Positions 24,670-35,148 of a stretch of 64,000 nucleotides of DNA are shown in pieces. Both the position numbers and the translations under genes were made by a program. The DNA is from Cunninghamella blakesleeana. Its lineage: Eukaryota; Mucoromycota; Mucoromycetes; Mucorales; Cunninghamellaceae. The stretch covers positions 709,001 through 773,000 of the forward strand of contig JAFCIZ010000010.1 of assembly GCA_017871115.1 (NCBI GenBank), in the 5' to 3' direction. Numbering within the stretch: position 1 is the stretch's first letter; each line of letters starts with the position of its first letter. The notes under the pieces were generated by a model that did not search any database, was not told where the DNA came from, and was given only the letters and a program-made list of their open reading frames with translations.

Positions 24670-24686
24670 CGTGTGCGTGTGTGTTT
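24600..24686. repeat. Compound (AT)n(GT)n microsatellite
   Basis: About 38 nt of alternating AT followed by about 45 nt of GT with a few GC interruptions (GTGCGTGCGTGTGCG). It lies in the presumed 3' UTR of the SH3 gene. Confidence 0.95.
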
Positions 24687-25443
24687 GTATATAAGAAAAA
24701 TATCATTGTGTGATTATATATATATATATATATCATTTATACTAGTATAATATTATAAAAAATAATTATATCAATAAACAATAAAAAACAAATAGAAGTA
24801 GTAATTGTATATATATATATTTCTATACATAATAATAAATAAATAAAAAAAAAAGTAATTTTTGTTTTGTTCATTTTTAATATATAAATCTATGTATGTA
24901 TGTATTTTATTAAACATAAATGTAAAAAGCTAATGTAATTATTTAATATATAAATTATATATATATTAAAAAAAAAAAGGTAATCAAGTTTTAAAACTTA
25001 TTAATGATAAAGTTTATACATCAACTAATTGAAATCCAAGTAATAAATAAAAAAATATCAGTATTATATTTATTCAATTTGTAATTATTTATAGGCATAT
25101 AAAATATAATCTAACGTGTATAAACTATTATTAATATTGTTATTTCGTAAACGCTCTTAATAATCATTCAGTAAATAAATTACACGTATGAAATAACGAA
25201 TTCGAAATAGATTGATTAAATATAAATTCAAAGAAAGAAAAATTAGTATATATTCTAGTTCAATGATATATATCAATAAAACTATATATTAATCTTATTA
25301 TTATAATTTAATTGCATAAAAAAAAAAGTAAATAAAAAACATTTTCAAATTCTATCCTATATTATTTTTTTTCAAAAATACCCAATGTTTTTAAGAAAGC
25401 TTTAACAATTGTTATTAATTCCCTATTTTAATAATTTAGTAAA

Positions 25444-28152
25444 TCATAAAGAGAGATCATCATCTTCATCACTATTAAATATATCCATATCTATATCACT
25501 TGTTTCAAAAAGTTCATCTGCGTCTAAGCATTCCCAGCTATTCTTTCTTTTATATTCTATTTCCATTTGTTGTTGCCGTTCTTGTCGTTCTTGTCGTTCT
25601 TGTAGTTCTTGTCGTTCTAGATGTAGATAGAATTCATTGCAATGATCGCCATCTTTAATACTGTCATCAGTCATTTTCATTTGTTGATCCATAATATAAT
25701 TTTGAAAAGCCGTCCTATCATCCATTTCACTTTTACCAATAAGCATAAATTGATCCACAAGATTACAATATACTTCAAAATATGTTTGATTTGAGGAGAA
25801 TAATTCAGGATCCTGATATACACCATTAACAAATCGGTCACTGTGATTCAAAAAGCCACAAATGTTGCGACTACTTGTTGTTGCTAATGTTCCAATTTTA
25901 CTAAATGAGTTGGAACCACGTAATTCTTCAGAAATGCCTAATTCATATACTACTGCTTTATCTAATGTGAATGTATAATTGTATTCTTTTAACTGAAAAT
26001 TAATGTGACTTAAATAAAGTGTATTCAAGGTTAAATTAGAAGCATCTAATTTGAATAGAGGTTTTTCACAAAAGAGAGCATAATTATCTAAATAATTTTT
26101 CATAGAGATTGGTTCCCATCGACAATTGATATATTCACACCACAAGTCTTTCAATTTAGGACATCTTGTACAAATATCATTTAATCCATTATCCATATAT
26201 ATATCTACTTGTTCCAAAGTTAATTTATTTAAGGGATATGTATAAGTTTGTTCTTGTCGTTCTTTTTTCATTTTCAGCTTGGTTACTTCATCTGATTTTA
26301 AATCATGATCACCTGTATTAACCAAATCCACACCTTTCAATGTTAAATACTTTAATTGAGGACAAATATCTAACCAAGCAAAGATGTCTATTTTCTTATT
26401 ATTTTTTTTGATTTTATCCAGTTGATCTTTTTGTTCCTTTAATTGAGCTGCAGTCTTTGTTGTTGATGTTGATAATGTTAAAGCACGTTCTTTGTGAGTA
26501 ATTGTTAATGATTCTAAGCAAGGCAATATAGATTTACGACAGCATCTTGATCCATCTACTTGTAAAAAATCATTAAAAATAATATGTTCTCCACATTGAT
26601 TTCCAATTGTTAAATTTAATTCTTTTAAATTCAAAAGATAAGTTGGTTTAAGTGTTGTTGCTTGAGGTAAAGAAGAGATTGGTGAAAGAGATATATCATA
26701 TAAATCACATGGCCATGATAAAGAGGTTAATTGACGACGATGTGAGGATAACCATTTTAAGATCTTTTCTTGTGGCCATATAGCTTTTGCACATTCTTCG
26801 TTAATTGCAGGATGTAAGGTATAATGGAAAGAAGTTAAATCAAATAAACCAGTTAATAATTTAAATATGGCGGATTGAAATTCATTTCTATTTTCAACAA
26901 TATCATCTGGCATTACACCAAAAGGAATATAATCCAATTCAAGATCAATTGTTTTTAAATGAGGGTATTTTTGAATCAAATAATCAATTGTGGTTGTTGT
27001 TGCTGGGTGCAGTATTTTTACATTTTTTAAACTAAGGTGTTTCATAGATGAAGCACTTACCAGAGCTGATGTGATATCATCAATGAACATGATATTAAAA
27101 GCATATTTTTGGCCAAAAATATCGAGAGGTCGTTCAGGTAAACGAAGTCGATTTGTATACCAATCATTATCATTGTTAAAAACTGATATTGATGTTGTTG
27201 TAGTTGTAACAGGAAGTATAGATATATCTACATTATATAATGTCAAATTTGTTAAAAGAGGGCAATTTGTATGTATACAGTTCATAATATTGCGATCAAT
27301 CACATAATTTTGATCTTGATTAAAAAAATCAATATATAAATGAGTTAAATGTGGAAATTTAGGTAAGGTGAAATAAAGATCATCATTATCGATTATTTGT
27401 ATTCCTGAAGTAGACGCGTAGATATCCAATTGTTCTAACCGGTGTCCTTTTGCTGCTATGGAAATTTGATTATCATTATGCCAATAAGGTAAATGAGTAA
27501 GAGTGTTTGATCGATCGATAAAATAAAAATATTGATCCATTTGTGATTTATCCATATATCTTAATTGTTTCATATGTTTTTCTTTATCAATTATTTCGAT
27601 TGTAACTATATTTTTACATTTGTTATATAAGCTAGCAATTAATTTATTATAGGGTTTCTTTTTTTTTGAATCCCCTTTTGTTGTTGTACTGCTGCTGCTT
27701 TCTGTATTTTCGTTTTCATCATCATCATCACTACCATCATCTTCAACAATATCGGAAGGAGTAAATTTTTCAATGAAGGAATTAAAATATCTTTTTCTTT
27801 TCTTGTTGTTGTCGTAGTTGTGCTGATTATCACGTCGACCAATTGAATCAACTAGTTCATTTATAGTCCGTCGTTCTTCAATATCCAAAGCTGTACAAAT
27901 AGATAATAAATCAAAATGAAAAGTGATTTGACTTATCAAATACCAAGAAGACTGTTCTATAGCTATCCATTTTGTTATTTCCAAAAAATGAAGAAATTGT
28001 TCAAAAGTATAAAAGTGTATGGATTTGTATAACTCTTTTAGTGCATAATGTGACCAACGTGAATTAACTAAAGCGCACTGAGCTAGGTAGCGTTGTGAAT
28101 GGACATGCTGAAATATTAATTTAAGTACTTTCCAAGGTAAAGTTCTAGACAT
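25444..28152 (-). CDS. F-box/LRR-like protein A
   Basis: Single exon, 902 aa. The frame is open nine codons further upstream, but the start at MSRTLPWKVL is chosen because paralogue B starts at the same place. The F-box is residues 1-45 (LPWKVLKLIFQHV, QRYLAQCALVNSRW, LYKSIHFY). The rest is irregular leucine-rich repeats (LTHLYIDFFN, CPLLTNLTLYNVDIS, MKHLSLKNVKI, CPQLKYLTLKGVDL, CPKLKDLWCEYINC). F-box proteins of this shape are substrate receptors for SCF ubiquitin ligases; the substrate is unknown. The C-terminal 200 residues, with an ERQ repeat and a short acidic end, differ from B and C, while the middle is almost identical to B at the DNA level. Confidence 0.88.
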   Translation of the reverse strand: MSRTLPWKVLKLIFQHVHSQRYLAQCALVNSRWSHYALKELYKSIHFYTFEQFLHFLEITKWIAIEQSSWYLISQITFHFDLLSICTALDIEERRTINELVDSIGRRDNQHNYDNNKKRKRYFNSFIEKFTPSDIVEDDGSDDDDENENTESSSSTTTKGDSKKKKPYNKLIASLYNKCKNIVTIEIIDKEKHMKQLRYMDKSQMDQYFYFIDRSNTLTHLPYWHNDNQISIAAKGHRLEQLDIYASTSGIQIIDNDDLYFTLPKFPHLTHLYIDFFNQDQNYVIDRNIMNCIHTNCPLLTNLTLYNVDISILPVTTTTTSISVFNNDNDWYTNRLRLPERPLDIFGQKYAFNIMFIDDITSALVSASSMKHLSLKNVKILHPATTTTIDYLIQKYPHLKTIDLELDYIPFGVMPDDIVENRNEFQSAIFKLLTGLFDLTSFHYTLHPAINEECAKAIWPQEKILKWLSSHRRQLTSLSWPCDLYDISLSPISSLPQATTLKPTYLLNLKELNLTIGNQCGEHIIFNDFLQVDGSRCCRKSILPCLESLTITHKERALTLSTSTTKTAAQLKEQKDQLDKIKKNNKKIDIFAWLDICPQLKYLTLKGVDLVNTGDHDLKSDEVTKLKMKKERQEQTYTYPLNKLTLEQVDIYMDNGLNDICTRCPKLKDLWCEYINCRWEPISMKNYLDNYALFCEKPLFKLDASNLTLNTLYLSHINFQLKEYNYTFTLDKAVVYELGISEELRGSNSFSKIGTLATTSSRNICGFLNHSDRFVNGVYQDPELFSSNQTYFEVYCNLVDQFMLIGKSEMDDRTAFQNYIMDQQMKMTDDSIKDGDHCNEFYLHLERQELQERQERQERQQQMEIEYKRKNSWECLDADELFETSDIDMDIFNSDEDDDLSL

Positions 28153-28443
28153 AGTATATATTATATATATTAAAGTCAATAGAATAGGTAATAAAAAAAA
28201 AAAAAAAAAAAAAAGTTAAAGGAAAGAAGAAGGAGAAAAGCAAATATTGAATATATATCTTTTCTTTTTTTAAAAAAAAGCGCAGCATGAAATAAAGTTT
28301 TAAATCCGCTATTATTTTCCTTTTTTATACTTTCCCTATTAATATTATATGTATTTTTCTTTATATTTATATAAAACATATAAAATAATACATACTATTC
28401 AAAATGTATGGCATATTATATCTTATATATACTTTATATGCTG

Positions 28444-28476
<33 letters not shown>

Positions 28477-29010
28477 ATATAAAAAAGTGAGAATAAAATA
28501 TATAATATTCATTAAAAGTAATGTTTTTTTTAGTGGTTTTAGAATTTTTTTGTCACACCTTAAAAGTAGAATTTACCATACAGAGTTACCTTAATAGATT
28601 TCCATTCCTTCTCTATATCTGTTTTTTTTTTTTTAATACAATATTGCTGTTATTACTATTTTTACCTTTATTTTTCAAATAAGGAAAAAAAAGAATGAAA
28701 GTCTAATTTATCACCACTTAAAAAGCAATAATTATCCCTCTTTTAAAACCAAACAAGAGCTTTATTTTTTAATCACATATACATACTTCGGGCTTCAGCA
28801 TAAATAAATATCACCCATTTTTAAAGATTTTATTTTTTGTATTTTTTGTATATGATCTTCATAAGTAATTCTGTTTTGATTACAAGTATCATTTCTTTAT
28901 TAAATGGAATATTGTTTTTATGTTTATATACTAATTACATTCGTGATTAAATATGGTATGTAATTTAAAAAATAAACAAAAAATAAAATACAAATATAAT
29001 CATATTTTTT
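28153..29010. other. Intergenic spacer between F-box genes A and B
   Basis: No gene. Homologous along its length to the B/C spacer (31693-32460): GCGCAGCATG, AAAGTTTTAAATCCGCTATT, the TCACACCTT block and the TTCGTGATTAAATATGG block. It holds the promoter of A and the 3' UTR of B. A run of about 28 T lies near 28444-28471. Confidence 0.7.
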
Positions 29011-31692
29011 TTAATATAATAAAAATTCTTCATCGTGATCGTCTTCTTCTTCTGATTCATCATAATCATCACTGTTGCTAGTCTCTTTTTTTTCCTCAGC
29101 ATATTCTATTTCTTTTTCTATAACTTCGTATTTATTTACATCATCATCGTCATCATCATCATTTCCTTCTCCTTCTCCTTCTTCTGCTTCATTATATATA
29201 GGTTCATCATTATTCGTATCTAAATATTCCCATTCTTCCATATCCTTTTTATCTTCTTGGTAAGTTTTTAATCCTTTCCTTGATAATGATGCTAAATGTA
29301 TATGATCCAAATTATCTTTTTGCTGTAATAAAAATCCTCTAAATGCATCTCTATCATGTTGATCACTATGACCGACCCATGTTACTTGGTCTGCTAAACG
29401 ACAGTGCACTTCAGTATATGGTATTGGCTCTTCCTTTTTTTGGTTATATTGAGAATCCATAACTTTAAAATAGGATAAAGTAGATTTTCCTAATTCATAA
29501 ACCATAGCTTTCCCAATAGTAAATGTATAATTATAATCTTGAAATATATTATTAATATGACCAAGATAAAGTGTATCCAAAGTTAAAGATAAGGCATGAA
29601 TGGTAAAGATAGGTTGTTCACAAAAAGTAGTATAATCTTTCATGTAGTTGATAATAGATATAGGTTTCCATCGACAATTGATATATTCACACCACAAGTC
29701 TTTCAATTTAGGACATCTTGTACAAATATCATCTAATCCATTATCCATATATATATCTACTTGTTCCAAAGTTAATTTGTTTAAAGGATATGTATAAGTT
29801 TGTTCTTGTCGTTCTTTTTTCATTTTCAGCTTGGTTACTTCATCTAATTTTAAATCATGATCACCTGTATTAACCAAATCCACACCTTTCAATTTTAAAT
29901 ATTTCAATAGAGGACAAATATCCAACCAAGCAAAGATGTCTATTTTCTTATTATTTTTTTTGATTTTATCTAGTTGATCTTTTTGTTCCTTTAATTGAGC
30001 TACAGTCTTTGTTGCTGATGTTGATAATGTTAAAGCATGTTCTTTATGAGTAATTGTTAATGATTCTAAGCAAGGCAATATAGATTTACGACAGCATCTT
30101 GATCCATCTACTTGTAAAAAATCATTAAAAATAATATGTTCTCCACATTGATTTCCAATTGTTAAATTTAATTCTTTTAAATTCAAAAGATAAGTTGGTT
30201 TAAGTGTTGTTGCTTGAGGTAAAGAAGAGATTGGTGAAAGAGATATATCATATAAATCACATGGCCATGATAAAGAGGTTAATTGACGACGATGTGAGGA
30301 TAACCATTTTAAGATCTTTTCTTGTGGCCATATAGCTTTTGCACATTCTTCGTTAATTGCAGGATGTAAGGTATAATGGAAAGAAGTTAAATCAAATAAA
30401 CCAGTTAATAATTTAAATATGGCGGATTGAAATTCATTTCTATTTTCAACAATATCATCTGGCATTACACCAAAAGGAATATAATCCAATTCAAGATCAA
30501 TTGTTTTTAAATGAGGGTATTTTTGAATCAAATAATCAATTGTGGTTGTTGTTGCTGGGTGCAGTATTTTTACATTTTTTAAACTAAGGTGTTTCATAGA
30601 TGAAGCACTTACCAGAGCTGATGTGATATCATCAATGAACATGATATTAAAAGCATATTTTTGGCCAAAAATATCGAGAGGTCGTTCAGGTAAACGAAGT
30701 CGATTTGTATACCAATCATTATCATTGTTAAAAACTGATATTGATGTTGTTGTAGTTGTAACAGGAAGTATAGATATATCAACATTATATAATGTCAAAT
30801 TTGTTAAAAGAGGGCAATTTTTATGTATACAATTCATAATATTGCGATCAATCACATAATTTTGATCTTGATTAAAAAAATCAATATATAAATGAGTTAA
30901 ATGTGGAAATTTAGGTAAGGTGAAATAAAGTTTATCACTATCGATTATTTGTATTCCTGAAGTAGACGCGTAAATATCCAATTGTTGTAGCTGGTGTCCT
31001 TTTGCTGCTATGTAATCTTGACCATCATTATGCCAATAAGGTAAATGAGTAAGAGTATCTGTCCAGTTGATGAAATAAGTATAGTGGTCCGTTTGTGATT
31101 TATCCATATATCTTAATTGTTTCATATGTTTTTCTTTATCAACAATTTCGATGTTCCTTATATTTCTAAAATTTTTTAATAATACAGAAACTAAAGTATA
31201 ATAGCGTTTCTTTTTTTTTGAATCCCCTTTTGTTGTTGTACTGCTACTATCATATATATTTTCGTTTTTAGTATCACCTTCGTCACCATTTTCATTAAAA
31301 AGATCAAAAATATTATAGTTCGGTTGCAAATCTGTTTTTTTTCTTTCGCTGTTACCATAATTGTATATACGGCCACGTCCGCCAATTGAGATGTTCAGTT
31401 GATATATATGCTGTTCGTTAATATCCAAAGCTGTACAAATAGATAATAAATCAAAATGAAAGATAACATGATTTATCATAAAAATAGGAGATGTTTTTTT
31501 ATCTACCCAAGTTGCCATTGCTAAAAAATGAAGAAATTGTTCAAAAGTATAAAAGTGTATGGATTGGTATAATTCTTTTTGTGCATAATACAACCAACGT
31601 GAATTAACTAAAGCGCACTGAGCTAGGTAACGTTGTGAATGGACATGCTGAAATATTAATTTAAGTACCTCCCAAGGTAATATTCTAGACAT
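29011..31692 (-). CDS. F-box/LRR-like protein B
   Basis: Single exon, 893 aa, starting MSRILPWEVL. F-box at residues 1-45 and LRR-like repeats as in protein A. It is a mosaic: the middle is nearly identical to A (734 identical bases, 30047-30780 against 26495-27228), while the last 280 residues match protein C instead. The C-terminus is very acidic (poly-Asp/Glu, EEGEGEGNDDDDDDD and later SEEEDDHDEEFLLY). Predicted SCF substrate receptor by family; target unknown. The gene sits head-to-tail with A and C with similar spacers, so the three arose by tandem duplication. Confidence 0.88.
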   Translation of the reverse strand: MSRILPWEVLKLIFQHVHSQRYLAQCALVNSRWLYYAQKELYQSIHFYTFEQFLHFLAMATWVDKKTSPIFMINHVIFHFDLLSICTALDINEQHIYQLNISIGGRGRIYNYGNSERKKTDLQPNYNIFDLFNENGDEGDTKNENIYDSSSTTTKGDSKKKKRYYTLVSVLLKNFRNIRNIEIVDKEKHMKQLRYMDKSQTDHYTYFINWTDTLTHLPYWHNDGQDYIAAKGHQLQQLDIYASTSGIQIIDSDKLYFTLPKFPHLTHLYIDFFNQDQNYVIDRNIMNCIHKNCPLLTNLTLYNVDISILPVTTTTTSISVFNNDNDWYTNRLRLPERPLDIFGQKYAFNIMFIDDITSALVSASSMKHLSLKNVKILHPATTTTIDYLIQKYPHLKTIDLELDYIPFGVMPDDIVENRNEFQSAIFKLLTGLFDLTSFHYTLHPAINEECAKAIWPQEKILKWLSSHRRQLTSLSWPCDLYDISLSPISSLPQATTLKPTYLLNLKELNLTIGNQCGEHIIFNDFLQVDGSRCCRKSILPCLESLTITHKEHALTLSTSATKTVAQLKEQKDQLDKIKKNNKKIDIFAWLDICPLLKYLKLKGVDLVNTGDHDLKLDEVTKLKMKKERQEQTYTYPLNKLTLEQVDIYMDNGLDDICTRCPKLKDLWCEYINCRWKPISIINYMKDYTTFCEQPIFTIHALSLTLDTLYLGHINNIFQDYNYTFTIGKAMVYELGKSTLSYFKVMDSQYNQKKEEPIPYTEVHCRLADQVTWVGHSDQHDRDAFRGFLLQQKDNLDHIHLASLSRKGLKTYQEDKKDMEEWEYLDTNNDEPIYNEAEEGEGEGNDDDDDDDVNKYEVIEKEIEYAEEKKETSNSDDYDESEEEDDHDEEFLLY

Positions 31693-32460
31693 AATATATC
31701 ATATATATATATACTAAAGTTAATAGAATAAGTAAATAGTATAAGGAAAAAAAAAAAAAAGGGAAAGGAAAAGGAAAAAAAATATCTTTTATTTTTAAGA
31801 AAAATAAAAACAGAAAGCGCAGCATGGAAAAAAGTTTTAAATCCGCTATTATTTTTCCTTTTCTTTTTCCTTTTCCTATTATTATTATATTTGCATGTTT
31901 ATTGATATATATAATATACACTATTCACAATATATAGTATGTTCTATATGTTTTTACACGCTTTTTTCCTTTTTCATTAGCTTTATAAGGCTGTACTTGT
32001 TTTTTTTTGTGATTTTAAAATCCCTTTTGTCACACCTTGGAGATAGAATTTATTGTATAATTTACCTTTATGGATTTCCACTCTTTCTCTATCTCTGTGT
32101 TTTATTTTTTACACTAATTATTATACTTTCTATTTTTATTTTTATTTTTTTATAAGGAAAAAAAAAAAAGCAAAAACTTAAATTGCTACCACTCAAAAAG
32201 TAATAACCAATCCTTTTTTAAATAAAATCAAAGTTTTATTTTTTTTACCATATATACATATATCAAGTTACAATACAAGTAAATATTTTCCATTTTTTTT
32301 TGTGCGATCTTCATATGCGTTTTGTTTCCAGTTACAAATACGTTCTTTTATCAAATAGAGTATTATTTAATGTTTACATATTAGTTATATTTTGTGATTA
32401 AATATAGCGTATAATTTAAATACATATATATAATACATATATAGTAAAAATCATTTTTTT
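31693..32460. other. Intergenic spacer between F-box genes B and C
   Basis: No gene. A duplicate of the A/B spacer (28153-29010), somewhat diverged and about 90 nt shorter. It carries the promoter of B and the 3' UTR of C. Confidence 0.7.
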
Positions 32461-35148
32461 TTAATATAATAAAAATTCTTCATCATGATCGTCTTCTTCT
32501 TCTGATTCATCATAATCATTATCGTCATTATCTTCCACTTTTTCTTCAGGATATTCTATTTCTTTATCTATAACTTCATATTTATTTACATCGTCATTAT
32601 TGTCTTCCTCTCCTTCTTCTATTTCGTTATATATAGGTTCATCATTATTCGTATCTAAATATTCCCATTCTTCCATATCCTTTTTGTCTTCTTGGTAAGC
32701 TTTTAATCCTTTCCTTGATAATGATGCTAAATGTATATGATCCATATTATCTTTTTGTTGTAATAAAAATCCTCTAAATGCATCTCTATCATGCTGATCA
32801 CTATGACCGACCCATGTTACTTGGTCTGCTAAACGACAATGCACTTCAATATATGGTATTGGCTCTTCCTTTTTTTGGTTATATTGAGAATCCATAACTT
32901 TAAAATAGGATAAAGTAGATTTTCCTAATTCATATACCATAGCTTTCCCAATAGTAAATGTATAATTATAATCTTGAAATACATTATTGACATGACCAAG
33001 ATAAAGTGTATCCAAAGTTAAAGATAAGGCATGAATGGTAAAGATAGGTTGTTCACAAAAGGCGTCATAATCTTTCATGTAATTGATAATAGATATAGGT
33101 TTCCATCGACAGTTGATATATTCACACCACAAGTCTTTCAATTTAGGACATCTTTTACAAATATCATCTAATCCATTGTCCATATATATATCTACTTGCT
33201 CCAAAGTCAATTTGTTTAAAGGATATGTATAAGTTTGTTCTTGTCGTTCTTTTTTCATTTTCAGCTTGGTTACTTCATCTAATTTTAAATCATGATCACC
33301 TGTATTAACCAAATCTACACCTTTCAATGTTAAATACTTTAATTGAGGACAAATGTCCAACCAAGCAAAGATATCTATGTTCTTATTATTATTACTACTA
33401 CTTATTTTATCCAATTGAATCATACTATTCTCGTTATTTTCGGTACCATCACTATCAGCATTAGAATGTATAGCTGTTTTTTTCTTTAAAGAAGAAGAGC
33501 GTCGTATATAACTAATGGATAACATATTTAAAAGCGGCAATGTAGAGATAGAACCATCTAGATAAACTTGAATTGCAACTTCTTCACCACAAGAAGGGCC
33601 TAAAGTAATATCCAATTCTAAAAGAGATTGAAGGTGAAGCCTATTTTGTACATTATAAGTTGTAGACCATGGTAAAATAGAATCAAAATAGGAAGGATGG
33701 TGATCATAATCATCATCATCATCATTCCTTTCAAAAAGATCACAGGGCCAAGTCAAAGATGTTAATTGTGTAGGATGATTAGATAACCAAGTTAATAATT
33801 CATACTGAGGCCAAATGGCTTGAGCACAAGTACGACTGATAGCAGGATGTAAGGTAAGAGTAAACTTTGTTAATTTTTTAAGTTCCACAAAAAGTTTAAA
33901 AAATGCTCTTCTTAAATCATCTCTTTTTTCCATTCTTTCCTCTTCAGAAGTATAACCATAATCCAGAGTAAAATCCATGTTAATTAATTCCAATGTTGTG
34001 ACATGAGGGTATTGGGTAATAAAGTAAACAACGGTTTTTAATGGGTGTAAAAAGTTGACGTTTTTTAAAACGAGTTGCTTTAATGAAGGATTAGGTGTGC
34101 ATATAGGGGTTAGTTCTGCCAAGGTAATGGTATAAAGAGGGCGATAAAATTTATATTGGTCTAACTGAAGTTTATAAAGCGTTCTTAGAGTAGGTAAATA
34201 AAGACGATGATCATCAGATTCCTGGTCCATAAAACTCTTTTTTGTATTATTATTATTATTAGCTTCACCAAGAGGTCGGGTTGATAGAGATGGTAGTGAT
34301 AATGATTGGTTGGGTCCCAAGTAATTTTCAGGGTTAAATTTAGAATGAGTATCGGGTATAGAAATACTGACGTTGGCTAAAGTAAGTGATATTAAAGAAG
34401 TGCATGATTGATTAATAGCATGAAAAATAGCACGATCTATGATATATGTTTTTTCTGGATGAAAAAAATCGATATATAGTTGATTCAAAAATTTATAATT
34501 TGGAAAGGTGAAATATCCATGTTGAACTATTCGCATTCCTGATAGTGATGCATAAATATCCATTTTTGTAAAACATTTTCTACCTTCCACTAATTCTGTT
34601 ACGACATCCCATTGTTGATCTTTATGCCAGAAAGGGAGATAGTCCAATAATCTCCAACTTGAAAATTGAGTAAATACGTTATCATTACTATCGCCATCAT
34701 TGGCTTGCTGTTCCATGTTATATCGTATATGTTTCATATGTTTTTCTTTATCCAAAAGATGAATGGATTTGATAAGAGGACAATATAGGCTCAACATTTC
34801 CATTAAATCGGCAAAACGAGTAGTTGTTTTTTGATTTGACTTGGACAGTATACTATAATTCGTTGTAATTAAAGAGTCGATATTCCCACTTGTGTGTAGT
34901 ATATCAAAATGAAACGTTACTTTCTTGACTAAATAAAAACTAGCTTGTTCATAATATGAATCGGCCAAAGATAAAAATTGTATAAACTGGTGTAATGAAT
35001 AAAACTGGATGGAATCATATAATTTTTTCTCTGCAAAAACCTTCCAAGCTTTACATACTAATGCATACTGAGCTAGGTATCGTTGTGAATATATATAATC
35101 AAATATACGTTCCAATACTGGCGTTGGGATACAAAGCGATTTAGCCAT
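32461..35148 (-). CDS. F-box/LRR-like protein C
   Basis: Single exon, 895 aa. The N-terminal F-box (IPTPVLERIFDYIYSQRYLAQYALVCKAW, LYDSIQFYSLHQF) and the first 590 or so residues are clearly diverged from A and B, though collinear (CTSLISLTLANVSIS, LKQLVLKNVNF, WPCDLF). From about NIDIFAWLDICPQL onward it is nearly identical to B, including the acidic end SEEEDDHDEEFLLY, and the 3' flank is similar too. This abrupt change of similarity points to gene conversion or unequal crossing-over. Presumed SCF substrate receptor; target unknown. Confidence 0.88.
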   Translation of the reverse strand: MAKSLCIPTPVLERIFDYIYSQRYLAQYALVCKAWKVFAEKKLYDSIQFYSLHQFIQFLSLADSYYEQASFYLVKKVTFHFDILHTSGNIDSLITTNYSILSKSNQKTTTRFADLMEMLSLYCPLIKSIHLLDKEKHMKHIRYNMEQQANDGDSNDNVFTQFSSWRLLDYLPFWHKDQQWDVVTELVEGRKCFTKMDIYASLSGMRIVQHGYFTFPNYKFLNQLYIDFFHPEKTYIIDRAIFHAINQSCTSLISLTLANVSISIPDTHSKFNPENYLGPNQSLSLPSLSTRPLGEANNNNNTKKSFMDQESDDHRLYLPTLRTLYKLQLDQYKFYRPLYTITLAELTPICTPNPSLKQLVLKNVNFLHPLKTVVYFITQYPHVTTLELINMDFTLDYGYTSEEERMEKRDDLRRAFFKLFVELKKLTKFTLTLHPAISRTCAQAIWPQYELLTWLSNHPTQLTSLTWPCDLFERNDDDDDYDHHPSYFDSILPWSTTYNVQNRLHLQSLLELDITLGPSCGEEVAIQVYLDGSISTLPLLNMLSISYIRRSSSLKKKTAIHSNADSDGTENNENSMIQLDKISSSNNNKNIDIFAWLDICPQLKYLTLKGVDLVNTGDHDLKLDEVTKLKMKKERQEQTYTYPLNKLTLEQVDIYMDNGLDDICKRCPKLKDLWCEYINCRWKPISIINYMKDYDAFCEQPIFTIHALSLTLDTLYLGHVNNVFQDYNYTFTIGKAMVYELGKSTLSYFKVMDSQYNQKKEEPIPYIEVHCRLADQVTWVGHSDQHDRDAFRGFLLQQKDNMDHIHLASLSRKGLKAYQEDKKDMEEWEYLDTNNDEPIYNEIEEGEEDNNDDVNKYEVIDKEIEYPEEKVEDNDDNDYDESEEEDDHDEEFLLY

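Larger units (their letters stand above)
24499..25443. other. Intergenic, 3' of the SH3 gene and of F-box gene A
   Basis: Starts with a 12-bp tandem repeat (24503-24550) and an (AT)n(GT)n microsatellite (24600-24686). The rest is AT-rich and carries the convergent 3' UTRs. No gene seen. Confidence 0.6.

Noticed and set aside
24437..24736. 99-codon minus-strand frame with Thr-His repeats
   Set aside because: Produced by the (AT)n(GT)n microsatellite; no other coding signal.
26990..27307. 105-codon open frame on the + strand, repeated at 30542-30859
   Set aside because: Antisense shadow of the conserved middle of F-box genes A and B; the match between the two only reflects their sequence identity.
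28153..28179. Longer start for F-box protein A (MTLIYIIYT...)
   Set aside because: Paralogue B begins at the second Met (MSRILPW); the extra nine codons are AT-rich leader.
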